DNA of 64,000 nucleotides from Rhizobium hidalgonense (GCF_002914525.1 NZ_LODW01000104.1:213851-277850); one strand, 5' to 3'; shown: positions 43,468-51,990, counted from the first letter of the stretch. Notes: generated from the letters alone by a model not told the origin. Program-made: numbers and translations.

Positions 43468-43815
43468 TTACCGGCTCATCAGCCAGGCGATTGCCGCAGC
43501 CCCGAATTTGGTGATGATGAAGGTGAGCGCCGATGCCCCTATCCCGACGATGGCGAGCGCGCCTATGCCGCGTTGCCTCCACATTTTCACGGCGTCGGTC
43601 ACCGGCTTCATATCCCTGACGTCGTCCTGAACCGCGGCGGAACTGAGCTCTACCTTGCTCACGCGGTCGACGATCTCATCCATGCGACGATGCATCGATG
43701 CTCGGCTGGCATCTGCCTTCTCTTCCGATCGACGGACCCCTTCCAGGATGATGTCGACCTTCGCTGTCAGCATTCCGATTTCGCGGTGCATTGAACCATC
43801 ATCCGTTGGCGTCAA
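43468..43815 (-). CDS. DUF1515 family protein
   Basis: A 115-residue protein typical of rhizobial phages and genomes. Long coiled-coil helices (REIGMLTAKVDIILEGVRRS, ASMHRRMDEIVDRVSKVE) precede a C-terminal membrane helix (GIGALAIVGIGASALTFIIT). It is the last gene of the lysis cluster, 37 bases after the outer spanin. A membrane-bound coiled coil at this place suggests a lysis accessory or holin-like role, which is unproven. A fragment of a second copy lies at 41358-41434. Confidence 0.8.
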   Translation of the reverse strand: MTPTDDGSMHREIGMLTAKVDIILEGVRRSEEKADASRASMHRRMDEIVDRVSKVELSSAAVQDDVRDMKPVTDAVKMWRQRGIGALAIVGIGASALTFIITKFGAAAIAWLMSR

Positions 43816-43852
43816 ATCCCCAGCCCCCCATGTGTCATTCGATGTCTTGGCG

Positions 43853-44140
43853 TCAGCGCGAGCCGTAGCGCGTCTGCATATCGCGGCCCCATGCAGCGCA
43901 ATCGTCTGCCTGGCGGTCTCTGTTCTCGGCCAGGATCTGCCAACGCTTCTGGACGATCACCCACGGCTCATCACCGGGCCGAACGCGGCCCATCTTCGCC
44001 ACACAAGCCTCAGGAAGATCAGGGAACGGCACGGACGCCCTCGTCTGCCCTTCGACAGCGGCAGCGATAGAGGCGCGCCCGGTGAGGCTCTGACAGCCTG
44101 CCAGCAAAACAAGCATCAATATCAGTGCTGATCGAGCCAT
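43853..44140 (-). CDS. Outer-membrane spanin lipoprotein (o-spanin, Rz1-like)
   Basis: A 95-residue lipoprotein with a lipobox, LVLLAGC, and lipidated Cys16. The short mature part would sit in the periplasm attached to the outer membrane and pair with the inner spanin to fuse the membranes at the end of lysis. The gene starts inside the i-spanin gene (19-base overlap, other frame), the usual overlapped arrangement. Assignment rests on lipobox, size and position; spanins share little sequence. Confidence 0.75.
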   Translation of the reverse strand: MARSALILMLVLLAGCQSLTGRASIAAAVEGQTRASVPFPDLPEACVAKMGRVRPGDEPWVIVQKRWQILAENRDRQADDCAAWGRDMQTRYGSR

Positions 44141-44496
44141 AGCCGATCATCCTCGGTTGGCCGCGACAGCTTGCCGTTCTTGGCGGCTTCCGCCAGCAGG
44201 CGCCCCACCTCGGCATTGGCTGCGTCATTCGCCTTCTGCGTCGCCGCAGCTCGCGCTGTCGCCTCGGCTGCGGCTCTGTTGGCTTCCGCGTGCAATCGCC
44301 GCTCCGTCGCCAGCTGCGAGGCAAGAGCGTCACGCTCAAATTTAGTGACCATCTGAGAGGTGGCTTGCCTTGCCACGGATGCGTCGTGCGCAGCGAGCCA
44401 GATCCGGAACCCGACAACGAAAAAACTGATGATGGCCACCCCTATGATGGCGCGGCCGATCTTGGAGCCGGCAAGCCAGACGAGGATTGACCACAT
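44122..44496 (-). CDS. Inner-membrane spanin (i-spanin, Rz-like)
   Basis: A 124-residue protein with one N-terminal membrane helix (IGRAIIGVAIISFFVVGFRI) and a long periplasmic coiled coil rich in Ala, Glu and Lys (RDALASQLATERRLHAEANR, AAAEATARAAATQKAND). It begins directly after the endolysin stop and overlaps the lipoprotein gene. Topology and place fit the inner spanin of a two-component spanin system. Confidence 0.8.
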   Translation of the reverse strand: MWSILVWLAGSKIGRAIIGVAIISFFVVGFRIWLAAHDASVARQATSQMVTKFERDALASQLATERRLHAEANRAAAEATARAAATQKANDAANAEVGRLLAEAAKNGKLSRPTEDDRLWLDQH

Positions 44497-44958
44497 CTAC
44501 GCGCCCTCGAGGCACATGCGGCGCTCGTCCTGCCGGCGAAGCGTCAGGCCATTTATCACCCGACCACCGGCCTTGTTCCATGCCAGGATCGCGTTGCAGG
44601 CGCCAACGAGATCGCCGGCATTCGCCTTGCGCGCGACCGTCGAGCTGCAGAAGGCCCGCGAGCCGATGTTGTAGGACAGCGACAGGAAGGACACATAGGG
44701 CTTGTCGGGGATCTTGTCGGGGTTGGTGAGGCAGGCGCGCATATTGCCCTCGAACTCGACGAGCGCGTCCCCGAGCACGGCCTTGCATTCGTCCATCGTG
44801 GCTGTGTCGCCCATCTTCACGCCACGGGTCTCTCCGAAGCAGATGGTGGGGATTCCGACAGGATCACGGAAGGCGACGGTTCGCAGCCCCTCAAAGGTGC
44901 TGACGCATGCGATTGCGGCGGCAGCGATTGCGCTACCCTTCTTCAGGCGGCTTGCCAT
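44497..44958 (-). CDS. Endolysin, GH24 lysozyme (probable SAR endolysin)
   Basis: A 153-residue T4-type lysozyme that cuts peptidoglycan. The catalytic E-D-T triad is Glu23, Asp32 and Thr38 (TFEGLRTVAFRDPVGIPTICFG), with spacing as in phage P21 lysozyme. The N terminus (SRLKKGSAIAAAAIACVS) is a weakly hydrophobic Ala-rich helix after basic residues, like a signal-anchor-release sequence that lets the enzyme leave via Sec and activate when the membrane is depolarised. It overlaps the holin gene by 26 bases. Confidence 0.92.
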   Translation of the reverse strand: MASRLKKGSAIAAAAIACVSTFEGLRTVAFRDPVGIPTICFGETRGVKMGDTATMDECKAVLGDALVEFEGNMRACLTNPDKIPDKPYVSFLSLSYNIGSRAFCSSTVARKANAGDLVGACNAILAWNKAGGRVINGLTLRRQDERRMCLEGA

Positions 44959-45190
44959 TGGCGAGGTCTCCAGAGACTTTCTGTTGAACGAAGATGCGGG
45001 CGATGATCGCCGCGACGGCCAAGAGGCCGGTGATCGCCGACATGGCGAGCTGGATGTAGATGTTGCGGGAAACCCAGGTGGCCGCGACGAAGTTGTAGAT
45101 CGGCTCGAGGATGATGAAGAACAGCGCCAGGACCATGAAGCGCACCGACCAGGCATGCTTGATGACCGCGCGCCAGTTGTTGACGAGCAT
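44933..45190 (-). CDS. Holin-like membrane protein
   Basis: An 85-residue protein with two hydrophobic helices (WSVRFMVLALFFIILEPIYN and LAMSAITGLLAVAAIIARIF) and a charged C terminus (QQKVSGDLANGKPPEEG). Size, topology and overlap with the endolysin gene mark it as the holin, or pinholin if the endolysin is of SAR type. GGAG precedes the ATG. Confidence 0.82.
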   Translation of the reverse strand: MLVNNWRAVIKHAWSVRFMVLALFFIILEPIYNFVAATWVSRNIYIQLAMSAITGLLAVAAIIARIFVQQKVSGDLANGKPPEEG

Positions 45191-45215
45191 GGAGGACTCC
45201 GAATTGTGGGAGAGG

Positions 45216-45653
45216 TCAGCCCCGTTGAGGCTTCAATTGACACATGTAGGGGTAGTAGTTCCCGCCGTGCTTGACCGGACTCCAGCCAAGCCAAATCTTG
45301 AAATGCCAGCCGAACGCCAGCGGAACGTCGCGCTTTACGGTGAAGGCCGAGGCAATGTCATCCACGCCCAGCAACTCCGATTGCCAGCCGTTGCATGGGT
45401 TCCGCCACGTCCAGCGGGTCCGCTGCCACCAGAGTTTGAAGCCCTTGGCGGATGGATCGAACCCGGCAACACGCTGCGGGATATAGCCGTCCAGATCGGC
45501 GTTCAGTGTAGAGAACCAGCGCCAGCGGCCGGGGAGAACAGGGCCGTGCTTCATTGACCACTCCGCCAGGAAGGGCGACAGCAGATAGGCCAGCCCGACG
45601 AAGAGGAGGTTGATCGGGAGGAGGAGGACGTAGCGGAGAATTGGCTTGCTCAT
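45216..45653 (-). CDS. Hypothetical membrane-anchored phage protein
   Basis: A 145-residue protein with one N-terminal hydrophobic helix (LRYVLLLPINLLFVGLAYLL) and a Trp-rich soluble part (KLWWQRTRWTWRNPCNGWQS, GWHFKIWLGWSPVKHGGNYY). It occurs next to lysis or tail genes in related phages, as far as I recall, with no known role. It precedes the holin in the late transcript. Confidence 0.75.
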   Translation of the reverse strand: MSKPILRYVLLLPINLLFVGLAYLLSPFLAEWSMKHGPVLPGRWRWFSTLNADLDGYIPQRVAGFDPSAKGFKLWWQRTRWTWRNPCNGWQSELLGVDDIASAFTVKRDVPLAFGWHFKIWLGWSPVKHGGNYYPYMCQLKPQRG

Positions 45654-45750
45654 ACCCTCACCCCACGTTAAGCCCGCGTTAAACTCGAGCGGAGTTCATT
45701 GCCAAGACACGCGGAAGGCCTACTTCCTCGTTTTTTTGCGGAGACTAAAA

Positions 45751-45858
45751 TTGCTACAGGACGAAACACGTAAAGCGATTCTGCTCGCCGTCGGTATCGG
45801 CGGCGCTTTTTTGATGGTCATTCGCTACGGGATACACTCCGGCTATTTGATTCCCTGA
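45751..45858 (+). CDS. Very small membrane protein on the opposite strand (candidate)
   Basis: A 35-residue frame starting with TTG seven bases after GGAG: LQDETRKAILLAVGIGGAFL then MVIRYGIHSGYLIP. It has one membrane helix with a charged N terminus. It lies in a 209-base gap between leftward late genes and reads against them, as phage morons or antisense regulators can. Support is only the ribosome-binding site and the hydrophobic pattern. Confidence 0.35.
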   Translation: MLQDETRKAILLAVGIGGAFLMVIRYGIHSGYLIP

Positions 45859-45862
45859 GGGT

Positions 45863-46219
45863 TTAGAGAGAGGCCGCGGCCGCAAAGAATTGATCGATCT
45901 CCTGCTCCGCAAATCCCATTGCGGCGAACCCAGCGGCCATCATCGGGCTCTCCTTGACGAAGGTGCCGCTGTACTCAAAGGCGTCCTGGGTTTCGCCATC
46001 CTGCTGAGCCACCCATGCCTTGACTGCATCGAGCAACCCGGTGCGCCGAAGCATCAGCCGAAATTGACGGGCGGAAACCGAAGACACTTCAGGCGAGGCA
46101 TCGCGGAATGCGCCCAACGAAGGATCATCATCGGGAAGAAATTCTTCCGCTACCCCTTCCTGCAATTGCTCGTAAAGACCATCGATAGCGCCGTCGGCCA
46201 ATCGTGAAACGTAGGGCAT
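45863..46219 (-). CDS. Hypothetical phage protein after tail fibre, possible fibre chaperone
   Basis: A 118-residue helical acidic protein (YVSRLADGAIDGLYEQLQEG, AGFAAMGFAEQEIDQFFAAA). Its ATG shares a base with the fibre gene stop (TAATG), with GGGAGG upstream, so the two are translationally coupled. Small proteins directly after a fibre gene are often assembly chaperones; that is inference from position. Confidence 0.7.
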   Translation of the reverse strand: MPYVSRLADGAIDGLYEQLQEGVAEEFLPDDDPSLGAFRDASPEVSSVSARQFRLMLRRTGLLDAVKAWVAQQDGETQDAFEYSGTFVKESPMMAAGFAAMGFAEQEIDQFFAAAASL

Positions 46220-47574
46220 TATGCGTTCCTCCCGCATGGGAAAATAAAACCATCCGTCCAAACCCACATATTGCCGGAAGCGCCGGCCACTCGGCGTATC
46301 TGCATGCTCGTGTTGGTCCAGATTTCGTCGCTCCCGACTGCGAAGCTGCTGGCAACTTGTATAGTTCCAACGTTGCCGCCCTCATTGTTGCCACCGGCAA
46401 CAAGAACCCCTTGTGCCGGGTCGGAGAACAGAGCTGAAGCGGTCGTTGCGGAAGATAAGTACATAAACCGCAAGTTTGCCTTGACCTTCACTCCATTCGG
46501 TACGGTGATCGCCAGCAGTGCTGAAGTCGTATTGATAGCGGCGTTGAAAGCATCCCTTACCGGCGTCACGAAGGTATATTCGTCACGCGGATACATCACG
46601 AACTGGCGGATAAGCGAGCTTGCATCCGTCAGCACCACACCGATGCATTTGACGATGGTGTAGCCGGTGAGCAGCGTCGTGGTGACGCCGCCGATCGTCG
46701 CCGAGGTCGAGAGCACCACGTCGAAGCTCAGATCGGAATCCTTTCGGATGGCATAGGCGAAATAGGTGGCACTCGCGGCCACAGAGCCGGTATCGAGACC
46801 GCCATTGCCGGTTCCGACCGCCCAGGTCCCGTTCAGCCGCTTCGTCATCGTGCTGGCGCTGGAGACGAACGACGACCCCGACCTGGCAGAGCCGGCGGCG
46901 AAATCCAAATGCGTTGTCGGATTGGCGACGTTGTTGGAAAGCAGCAGCCCGTCGATGAAGCTTCCCACCGCGGTGCTTTCCGCTTTGGCCAGGAGCCTCG
47001 TCAAAACCTTGTCGGTGAAGAAGGCAGACCCGCTGCAGATGAGGTAAGCGGAATAGCCGTTCGGAACGATAAGCGTGGCCGCTCCATCGATCGTCTCGGC
47101 GCCGTTCGGGTCGATCGTCACGGTCCCGCCGTCGGCGACAATGACATACTGCCAGTTCGCCCCCAGCGATGCAGCGGCTGTAAGCGTCACAGTAGCATTG
47201 GCAGTGAAGCGATGCACCGCATTGTCGTCGGTTGCCAGCGCCGTGTAGTCGCCAGTCTTGACTGAATAGACCGACGCTTTCGCAAGAACGAGGTCGACGC
47301 CGTTTTGCGTGAAGCCCAGCAGGCCGCCACCCTTGAGGTAAAGACCGGTTTGCGGCGTCGAAGAGAAACCAAGGCCAGGCGCAGAAACGGTGCCGCTTGC
47401 CAATTTGAGCGGAGAGCCCATAGGGGCCGAGCCGTCGCGCGGCAGCGAGTTCGTAATTTCGTTGCCGAGATCGGTCGTGAGCGCATTCCACGGCGCCGGA
47501 TCAATGACCTGGCCGACAGAAGGAGTCGTTCCGGCGGGCTTGGAATAGACGCCGGTTGATGGGTTTCTGGGCAT
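46219..47574 (-). CDS. Tail fibre-like protein
   Basis: A 451-residue protein. The N terminus, PSTGVYSKPAGTTPSVGQVI then WNALTTDLGNEITNSLPRDG, is a conserved attachment domain of podovirus-type fibres. The middle repeats short beta strands with Thr, Ser and Gly (DNAVHRFTANATVTLTAAAS), as in trimeric fibre shafts. The C-terminal part (about 300-451) would hold the receptor-binding tip. It is preceded by GGAGAAGGTGA and by a hairpin terminator just upstream, so its expression may be separately controlled. Confidence 0.8.
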   Translation of the reverse strand: MPRNPSTGVYSKPAGTTPSVGQVIDPAPWNALTTDLGNEITNSLPRDGSAPMGSPLKLASGTVSAPGLGFSSTPQTGLYLKGGGLLGFTQNGVDLVLAKASVYSVKTGDYTALATDDNAVHRFTANATVTLTAAASLGANWQYVIVADGGTVTIDPNGAETIDGAATLIVPNGYSAYLICSGSAFFTDKVLTRLLAKAESTAVGSFIDGLLLSNNVANPTTHLDFAAGSARSGSSFVSSASTMTKRLNGTWAVGTGNGGLDTGSVAASATYFAYAIRKDSDLSFDVVLSTSATIGGVTTTLLTGYTIVKCIGVVLTDASSLIRQFVMYPRDEYTFVTPVRDAFNAAINTTSALLAITVPNGVKVKANLRFMYLSSATTASALFSDPAQGVLVAGGNNEGGNVGTIQVASSFAVGSDEIWTNTSMQIRRVAGASGNMWVWTDGFIFPCGRNA

Positions 47575-47584
47575 TCACCTTCTC

Positions 47585-47615
47585 CGAAAAGAAAGGCCCC
47601 GCGAATTGCGAGGCC
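47585..47615 (-). terminator. Rho-independent terminator inside the late region, before the fibre gene
   Basis: On the minus strand GGCCTCGC and GCGGGGCC form an 8-bp stem (one G-T pair) with a five-base loop, followed by TTTCTTTTC. It ends 10 bases before the fibre start codon. Late transcription must read through or restart for the fibre and lysis genes. Confidence 0.78.
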
Positions 47616-47641
47616 ATCAATGGTGTAGTATTGGTTGCGGC

Positions 47642-47875
47642 ATGATCCGACTTCTGCAAATCGGCTGCATCATCGCTACGACCGCATTGCTCTATGCGGT
47701 AGTTTCAGGCGTGGACGCGCTTAGATATGTAGTCGGTGACGATTTTAACGGCGGCGTCATCGTTGGCGTCGTGTTCGTCGTAGTGCTCTACCTGATCATT
47801 TGCTGGATTGACCCGTCATCGCGTCCTCGCGGTTCCGGCGTTCAGAAGCAAGGCTTTGACCACCGGATCGACTAG
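47642..47875 (+). CDS. Small two-helix membrane protein on the opposite strand (candidate)
   Basis: A 77-residue frame with two strong hydrophobic segments (LLQIGCIIATTALLYAVVSG and GVIVGVVFVVVLYLIICWID) joined by a short loop. It lies mostly in the 241-base gap between two leftward late genes and overlaps the end of one by 60 bases. The arrangement is moron-like. There is no clear ribosome-binding site, which lowers confidence. Confidence 0.4.
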   Translation: MIRLLQIGCIIATTALLYAVVSGVDALRYVVGDDFNGGVIVGVVFVVVLYLIICWIDPSSRPRGSGVQKQGFDHRID

Positions 47876-49819
47876 GGCGGGCGTTGTTCCCATTCCCTGA
47901 GCTCTGACGAGCCCTTCGACCAGCTTTTCACGCTGCTCCCCGATAAGAGCCCGGGCCAGGCTTTCGCCCGTTGCATTGCCGGTCTCGCTCGACATGAGCG
48001 CTTTGACGATGTTGTCGACCTTATCGACAGCGGCCGATCGAGCTGCACCGAGAAAGCCGCCGGCCTTGAAAGCTTCCTTCACGCCGAAGTTTCCACCGCC
48101 GGCGCCCCCACCTAACTCGTTCTGAGCTGCAAGGCGCGCCGCGGTTTCGCTGTTGCGGGTCACCGTGTTGGCGGTATCGGCATAGATGCTCTCGTTATCG
48201 AGCACCTTGAACAGTCGCTCCGCTTTCTCTGGGCCGAACAGGGTAGCGAGACGAGCGCGGTTCCAATCGCCCTCTCCCTTGATCAGCCTATTCATGGCAA
48301 CGATATCGTTGGAATTCATACCGACTATGCGGTCAATCTCGGCCCTGGCACCCTGAGACAGCCGCAACGGCACTGCCGAAGGACCGATCTGCATCCCCTG
48401 CGGCTGAACGCCTTGCTCGACCTCTGCGGCAAGCTCCGACGGTCGCGGCGCCGTGCGACCGCTGTCCAAAACCTGTTGACCGCGTGTAACAGCCTCATCC
48501 TGACGGGCAAGTTCGGCGTATCCGGCGTCAATTTCCTTTATGCGGGGAACGGCACGCGCAAGGCCATCGTCGAGCATCTGACGAGCTTCGGTCAGCGCGG
48601 AGATCACCTTCGGATCAACTTCCGTCTTCAAAAGGCCATCGATCGCCTGGCGGGTCTGGAACATGACGCCGGGATCGGAAGACAGGACATTGGAGTCCGC
48701 GACGTTCATCATATCGCGGACTTGGCGAAGCCGGGCCTGAGCAGGTCCGCGAAGCCGGCTGATGTCAGCCTCGATCGCGGATGCAATCGCCTCTGTATTG
48801 TATGGCCTGGCCTCGCGAAACACCTCGCGATAGAGCGGCGAATGAGCATTCTGGTTCGAGACGATATCTGCTTGGATCTCCGACGGGACGACGTTTCGAC
48901 CGGTCGTTTCGTCGATCGTTTGACCAATTCTGGCGTTGGCACCTGCGGCGCGATCGGCGAGCGTGGTTCGAATTGTCGTCTGCGCCGGTCCCGGCGTTGC
49001 TGCAAGTGCGCCTGCCTGCTTCTGAAGGTTCGGCCCAAGGTCCGCTGGAATAGCCTGTGACCCCATCTCACTCAATCTCTGAGGGAGCGTCACCGCGTCC
49101 AGGCCGTCGTCGGTCACTGCGCGCCGGAAGTAACCGAACGCCTGCGGGTCCATTCCAGCCATTCGCGCTGCGGCACGAGTGCGGAGCGCGTCGACAAGCG
49201 ATCTGGCTCCCGCGCCAATGATCTTGCCTGCTGCGGGACCGCCCAAACCAAACAGGCCACCCAAATATACGCCGTCTTTGATCTTCTCCGCGTCACCGCC
49301 AGATCGAACGGCAGCATCGACACCGCCAATCGTCGCGCCCGTCAGCCCAGAGATACCCGAACGCACCAGCAAGCTTCCCCCGCCCGCTCCAAATGCAGCA
49401 GGGGCAGCCATGACCGCCGGAATAGTCCCGGCAACGGCTCCCGTTATCTGAGCCCCCTTGTCGACGATCGGGTTCGCTTGTTTTTCAGCTCTGTTCGCTT
49501 CGTGGATGCGATCCATGACTTGATCGTAGGTCTCGTCGGAGAACGCCGCGAGTGTCGCCGCTGCCGCCTTCTCCGTCGCGCTACGAATGATCGGCCCAGC
49601 AATCGGAATCCCTTCGATGAGGCCGCCGACGCCGGTCCTGGCGACTGAAAGGGCGTCGTCGGCCGGCAGTCCATTCCGATCAACCTCGCCGATCTGAGGT
49701 GGCGGCTCTGCTGCTGGGTCTACCGCCGAGGGCTGCTGTGTCTGCTGGGTTTGGCTCAGACGCAGACGCGCGGCGGCAATCGCCATAGCTTTCTGCTGCT
49801 CGGGTGTCATTTCTGCCAT
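47816..49819 (-). CDS. Phage internal virion / DNA ejection-type protein
   Basis: A 667-residue protein. The N terminus is a Gln/Ala-rich helix (PEQQKAMAIAAARLRLSQTQ), followed by a glycine-rich hydrophobic region (about 75-200, with PAVMAAPAAFGAGGGSLLVR) that may insert in membrane, then long helices (EVFREARPYNTEAIASAIEA). Such large helical proteins after the nozzle genes are ejected with DNA in podoviruses. It overlaps the upstream gene by 13 bases. No enzymatic motif seen. Confidence 0.65.
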   Translation of the reverse strand: MAEMTPEQQKAMAIAAARLRLSQTQQTQQPSAVDPAAEPPPQIGEVDRNGLPADDALSVARTGVGGLIEGIPIAGPIIRSATEKAAAATLAAFSDETYDQVMDRIHEANRAEKQANPIVDKGAQITGAVAGTIPAVMAAPAAFGAGGGSLLVRSGISGLTGATIGGVDAAVRSGGDAEKIKDGVYLGGLFGLGGPAAGKIIGAGARSLVDALRTRAAARMAGMDPQAFGYFRRAVTDDGLDAVTLPQRLSEMGSQAIPADLGPNLQKQAGALAATPGPAQTTIRTTLADRAAGANARIGQTIDETTGRNVVPSEIQADIVSNQNAHSPLYREVFREARPYNTEAIASAIEADISRLRGPAQARLRQVRDMMNVADSNVLSSDPGVMFQTRQAIDGLLKTEVDPKVISALTEARQMLDDGLARAVPRIKEIDAGYAELARQDEAVTRGQQVLDSGRTAPRPSELAAEVEQGVQPQGMQIGPSAVPLRLSQGARAEIDRIVGMNSNDIVAMNRLIKGEGDWNRARLATLFGPEKAERLFKVLDNESIYADTANTVTRNSETAARLAAQNELGGGAGGGNFGVKEAFKAGGFLGAARSAAVDKVDNIVKALMSSETGNATGESLARALIGEQREKLVEGLVRAQGMGTTPALVDPVVKALLLNAGTARTR

Positions 49820-51990
49820 AGCTTACGCTCCGCAGGCGTCATCGCGCCCCATACATCGGCCGGGATACCTTCCGGCGGCGCACCAATGTCCCCCGCTGCT
49901 GGCGGCGTCAGACTCGGCACTTCGGGGATATCCCCGAGCGTCGGCAACACGTCCGCTTGGTTCATCCCGCGCCGGCCGATGATGCCGCGATACTGCGAGA
50001 TGTCATTGTCCAGCGCGCCACGATAAGCCGTCATGCGGCTGCGCGCTTCATTGAGGATCGCCGTGCGGGTTGCCGGCTCGAGCCGCGATCCGCCGTTGAC
50101 GCTGTTGATCGCGCCCTGCAGCCAGTCGGGCAGACTCGACGTGTTATTGACCATCACCATTTCACCCTCTCGGACAACCGAGTTTGGGTCCATGATTTTG
50201 CCCAAGCCGTAAACAAGGTTCAGGTCGGATGCTTTGGAATCCGTCTTCGCCGTATCGATCATCGACTGGTAGGGCGGCAAAGCCTGCTGATAGCTCTTAT
50301 AGGTCGGCAAGCCCTGGATTTCTTTGCGGAGATTGGTCACGTCTTCGGGCTTGTAGCCGGTGCCTTGGTAGACGACGCGATCCTGGCCCGGGCTGAACAG
50401 CGTTTCGCCTGGCTGCACGACCACCGGCTTGTTCTTCTCGAAATCGGCTTTCTGCCGTTCGAGATCGATGTTCGCCTGCTCGGCTGCCGTCGGCGTGTTG
50501 CGGTTGGCCTGCTCCTGGCGAAATTTCTCCCGATCGAAATCAAGCTTCGCCTGATCGGCCTGCGACATTTCCGAGCGATACACGGGCGTGAGCGCGCCGG
50601 TGCGTGGGTCGGAGCGAAGGACAGTCCCATCCGGCAGAACCTGAAACCCGTATTCCGGCGGCTTCATGATTGTCTGCAGCGACTGTGCAGCAAGTGCCCT
50701 CACCTGCGGCGATGCATTCGGATTCGTCATCGCCTGCACTAGCGCTTGAACGCGCGGGTTTGCCATCGGGTTTGCGACCGGCGCAGGGGATGCATTGTCC
50801 AATGCGTTGGCGAGACGTGCAGGACCCGACTGAGCCTGGGCGATCTGCTGCGGGAATGCGGGCTGACCGCCTCCGCTCGGCGCCGGCGGAAATGCTCCAG
50901 CCCCTGGAACATCGCCGCCCATACCTACGCCGGATCGGTCTACAGGGGATACGCTGGCGACATTCGGCGTCGGCCCAACGTTGGTGACGGGCAAAGGCGG
51001 CAACGCAGCCTGCGGGCCTGCCTGAGGCGGCATGACCTGTGCGGGATCGGATGCGCGCATTTGTCCTGCTGCACCGGGCATCGGGATGCCGATCGACGGA
51101 TCAAGGCTGGCGACTTCGCCGCTGGCGGCTGCTGGCGGCGGTGCTGGAGGGTTGACCGGCGGCGGCTGGATCGGGCGAGGTGGTGGCGTGCCAGCATTGG
51201 GAGCCGGCGACACGGCTTGCGCTGCCTGCTGAGGCGGCAAGTCGCCAATGCCCATCTTCCCGGTGATGCCTTCGGCCTTCGCGCCCATCCACGGGCCCCA
51301 GCCGTGCTTGCGTGCCCAATCGAGAGCAAAATCAACCTGCTGCTTCCATGTTGACGGATCGCGCGCATGGAGGCCCGTGGCGTCCGTGAACTCGTTTCCA
51401 AGGCCCGAGTTCGGCATGGATTTCGACATGCCTGCATAGTGAAGCTGGAAAGGACCGAACGAAGAGCCCTCGTCTCCCCCATTATCGGGCTTCGAAGGAT
51501 CGAAGACATTCAGGCCCTCATGACCGGCCACGCGCAGCGCAATGTTCGGATCAATCCCGCGGGAAATTGCAGCTTGCCGGATATAGTCGGAGACTTCAGG
51601 GAGACCCCCAGGCTGCACTGTGGAAGCCACAGCGACATTGCCTGACGAATCCACCTTCGGCATGTTTGAGCCAGCGGCGCCGGGATTGTCCGCCTTGTTG
51701 CCACCGCCGAACAGTCCGCCAAAGAGTCCCTTAGGCTGCTCCGGAGCCGTGTAAGGCTGCCCTGTGATTGCCGCGATCACCTGCGCATCGGCGGCGCTCT
51801 GCTGGGCCGTCTGCTTCCTCATCGCGAGCCCGCCCATAAGAGCCTGCGCCATTCGGGCGGCACCTTCCCACCCCGATTGCACCGGGCTTGTGTCGACGCC
51901 CTGCTGGAGCATCGCAGCAGCAAGCCGCTTGCGGGCATCTGTGACATCGGCCTGGGACTGGCCCGTATCTCCGCCGAATAAATAGCCCAT
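49807..51990 (-). CDS. Internal virion protein with lysozyme-like (transglycosylase) domain
   Basis: A 727-residue protein. About residues 130-240 resemble a soluble lytic transglycosylase: the candidate catalytic Glu158 in NIALRVAGHEG, followed by EGSSFGPFQLHYAG. Such domains let podoviruses open peptidoglycan during DNA entry. A Pro/Ala-rich linker (about 240-400) and a helical C-terminal half follow (RQEQANRNTPTAAEQANIDL). The ATG overlaps the stop of the previous gene (TGATG). Confidence 0.75.
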   Translation of the reverse strand: MGYLFGGDTGQSQADVTDARKRLAAAMLQQGVDTSPVQSGWEGAARMAQALMGGLAMRKQTAQQSAADAQVIAAITGQPYTAPEQPKGLFGGLFGGGNKADNPGAAGSNMPKVDSSGNVAVASTVQPGGLPEVSDYIRQAAISRGIDPNIALRVAGHEGLNVFDPSKPDNGGDEGSSFGPFQLHYAGMSKSMPNSGLGNEFTDATGLHARDPSTWKQQVDFALDWARKHGWGPWMGAKAEGITGKMGIGDLPPQQAAQAVSPAPNAGTPPPRPIQPPPVNPPAPPPAAASGEVASLDPSIGIPMPGAAGQMRASDPAQVMPPQAGPQAALPPLPVTNVGPTPNVASVSPVDRSGVGMGGDVPGAGAFPPAPSGGGQPAFPQQIAQAQSGPARLANALDNASPAPVANPMANPRVQALVQAMTNPNASPQVRALAAQSLQTIMKPPEYGFQVLPDGTVLRSDPRTGALTPVYRSEMSQADQAKLDFDREKFRQEQANRNTPTAAEQANIDLERQKADFEKNKPVVVQPGETLFSPGQDRVVYQGTGYKPEDVTNLRKEIQGLPTYKSYQQALPPYQSMIDTAKTDSKASDLNLVYGLGKIMDPNSVVREGEMVMVNNTSSLPDWLQGAINSVNGGSRLEPATRTAILNEARSRMTAYRGALDNDISQYRGIIGRRGMNQADVLPTLGDIPEVPSLTPPAAGDIGAPPEGIPADVWGAMTPAERKLWQK

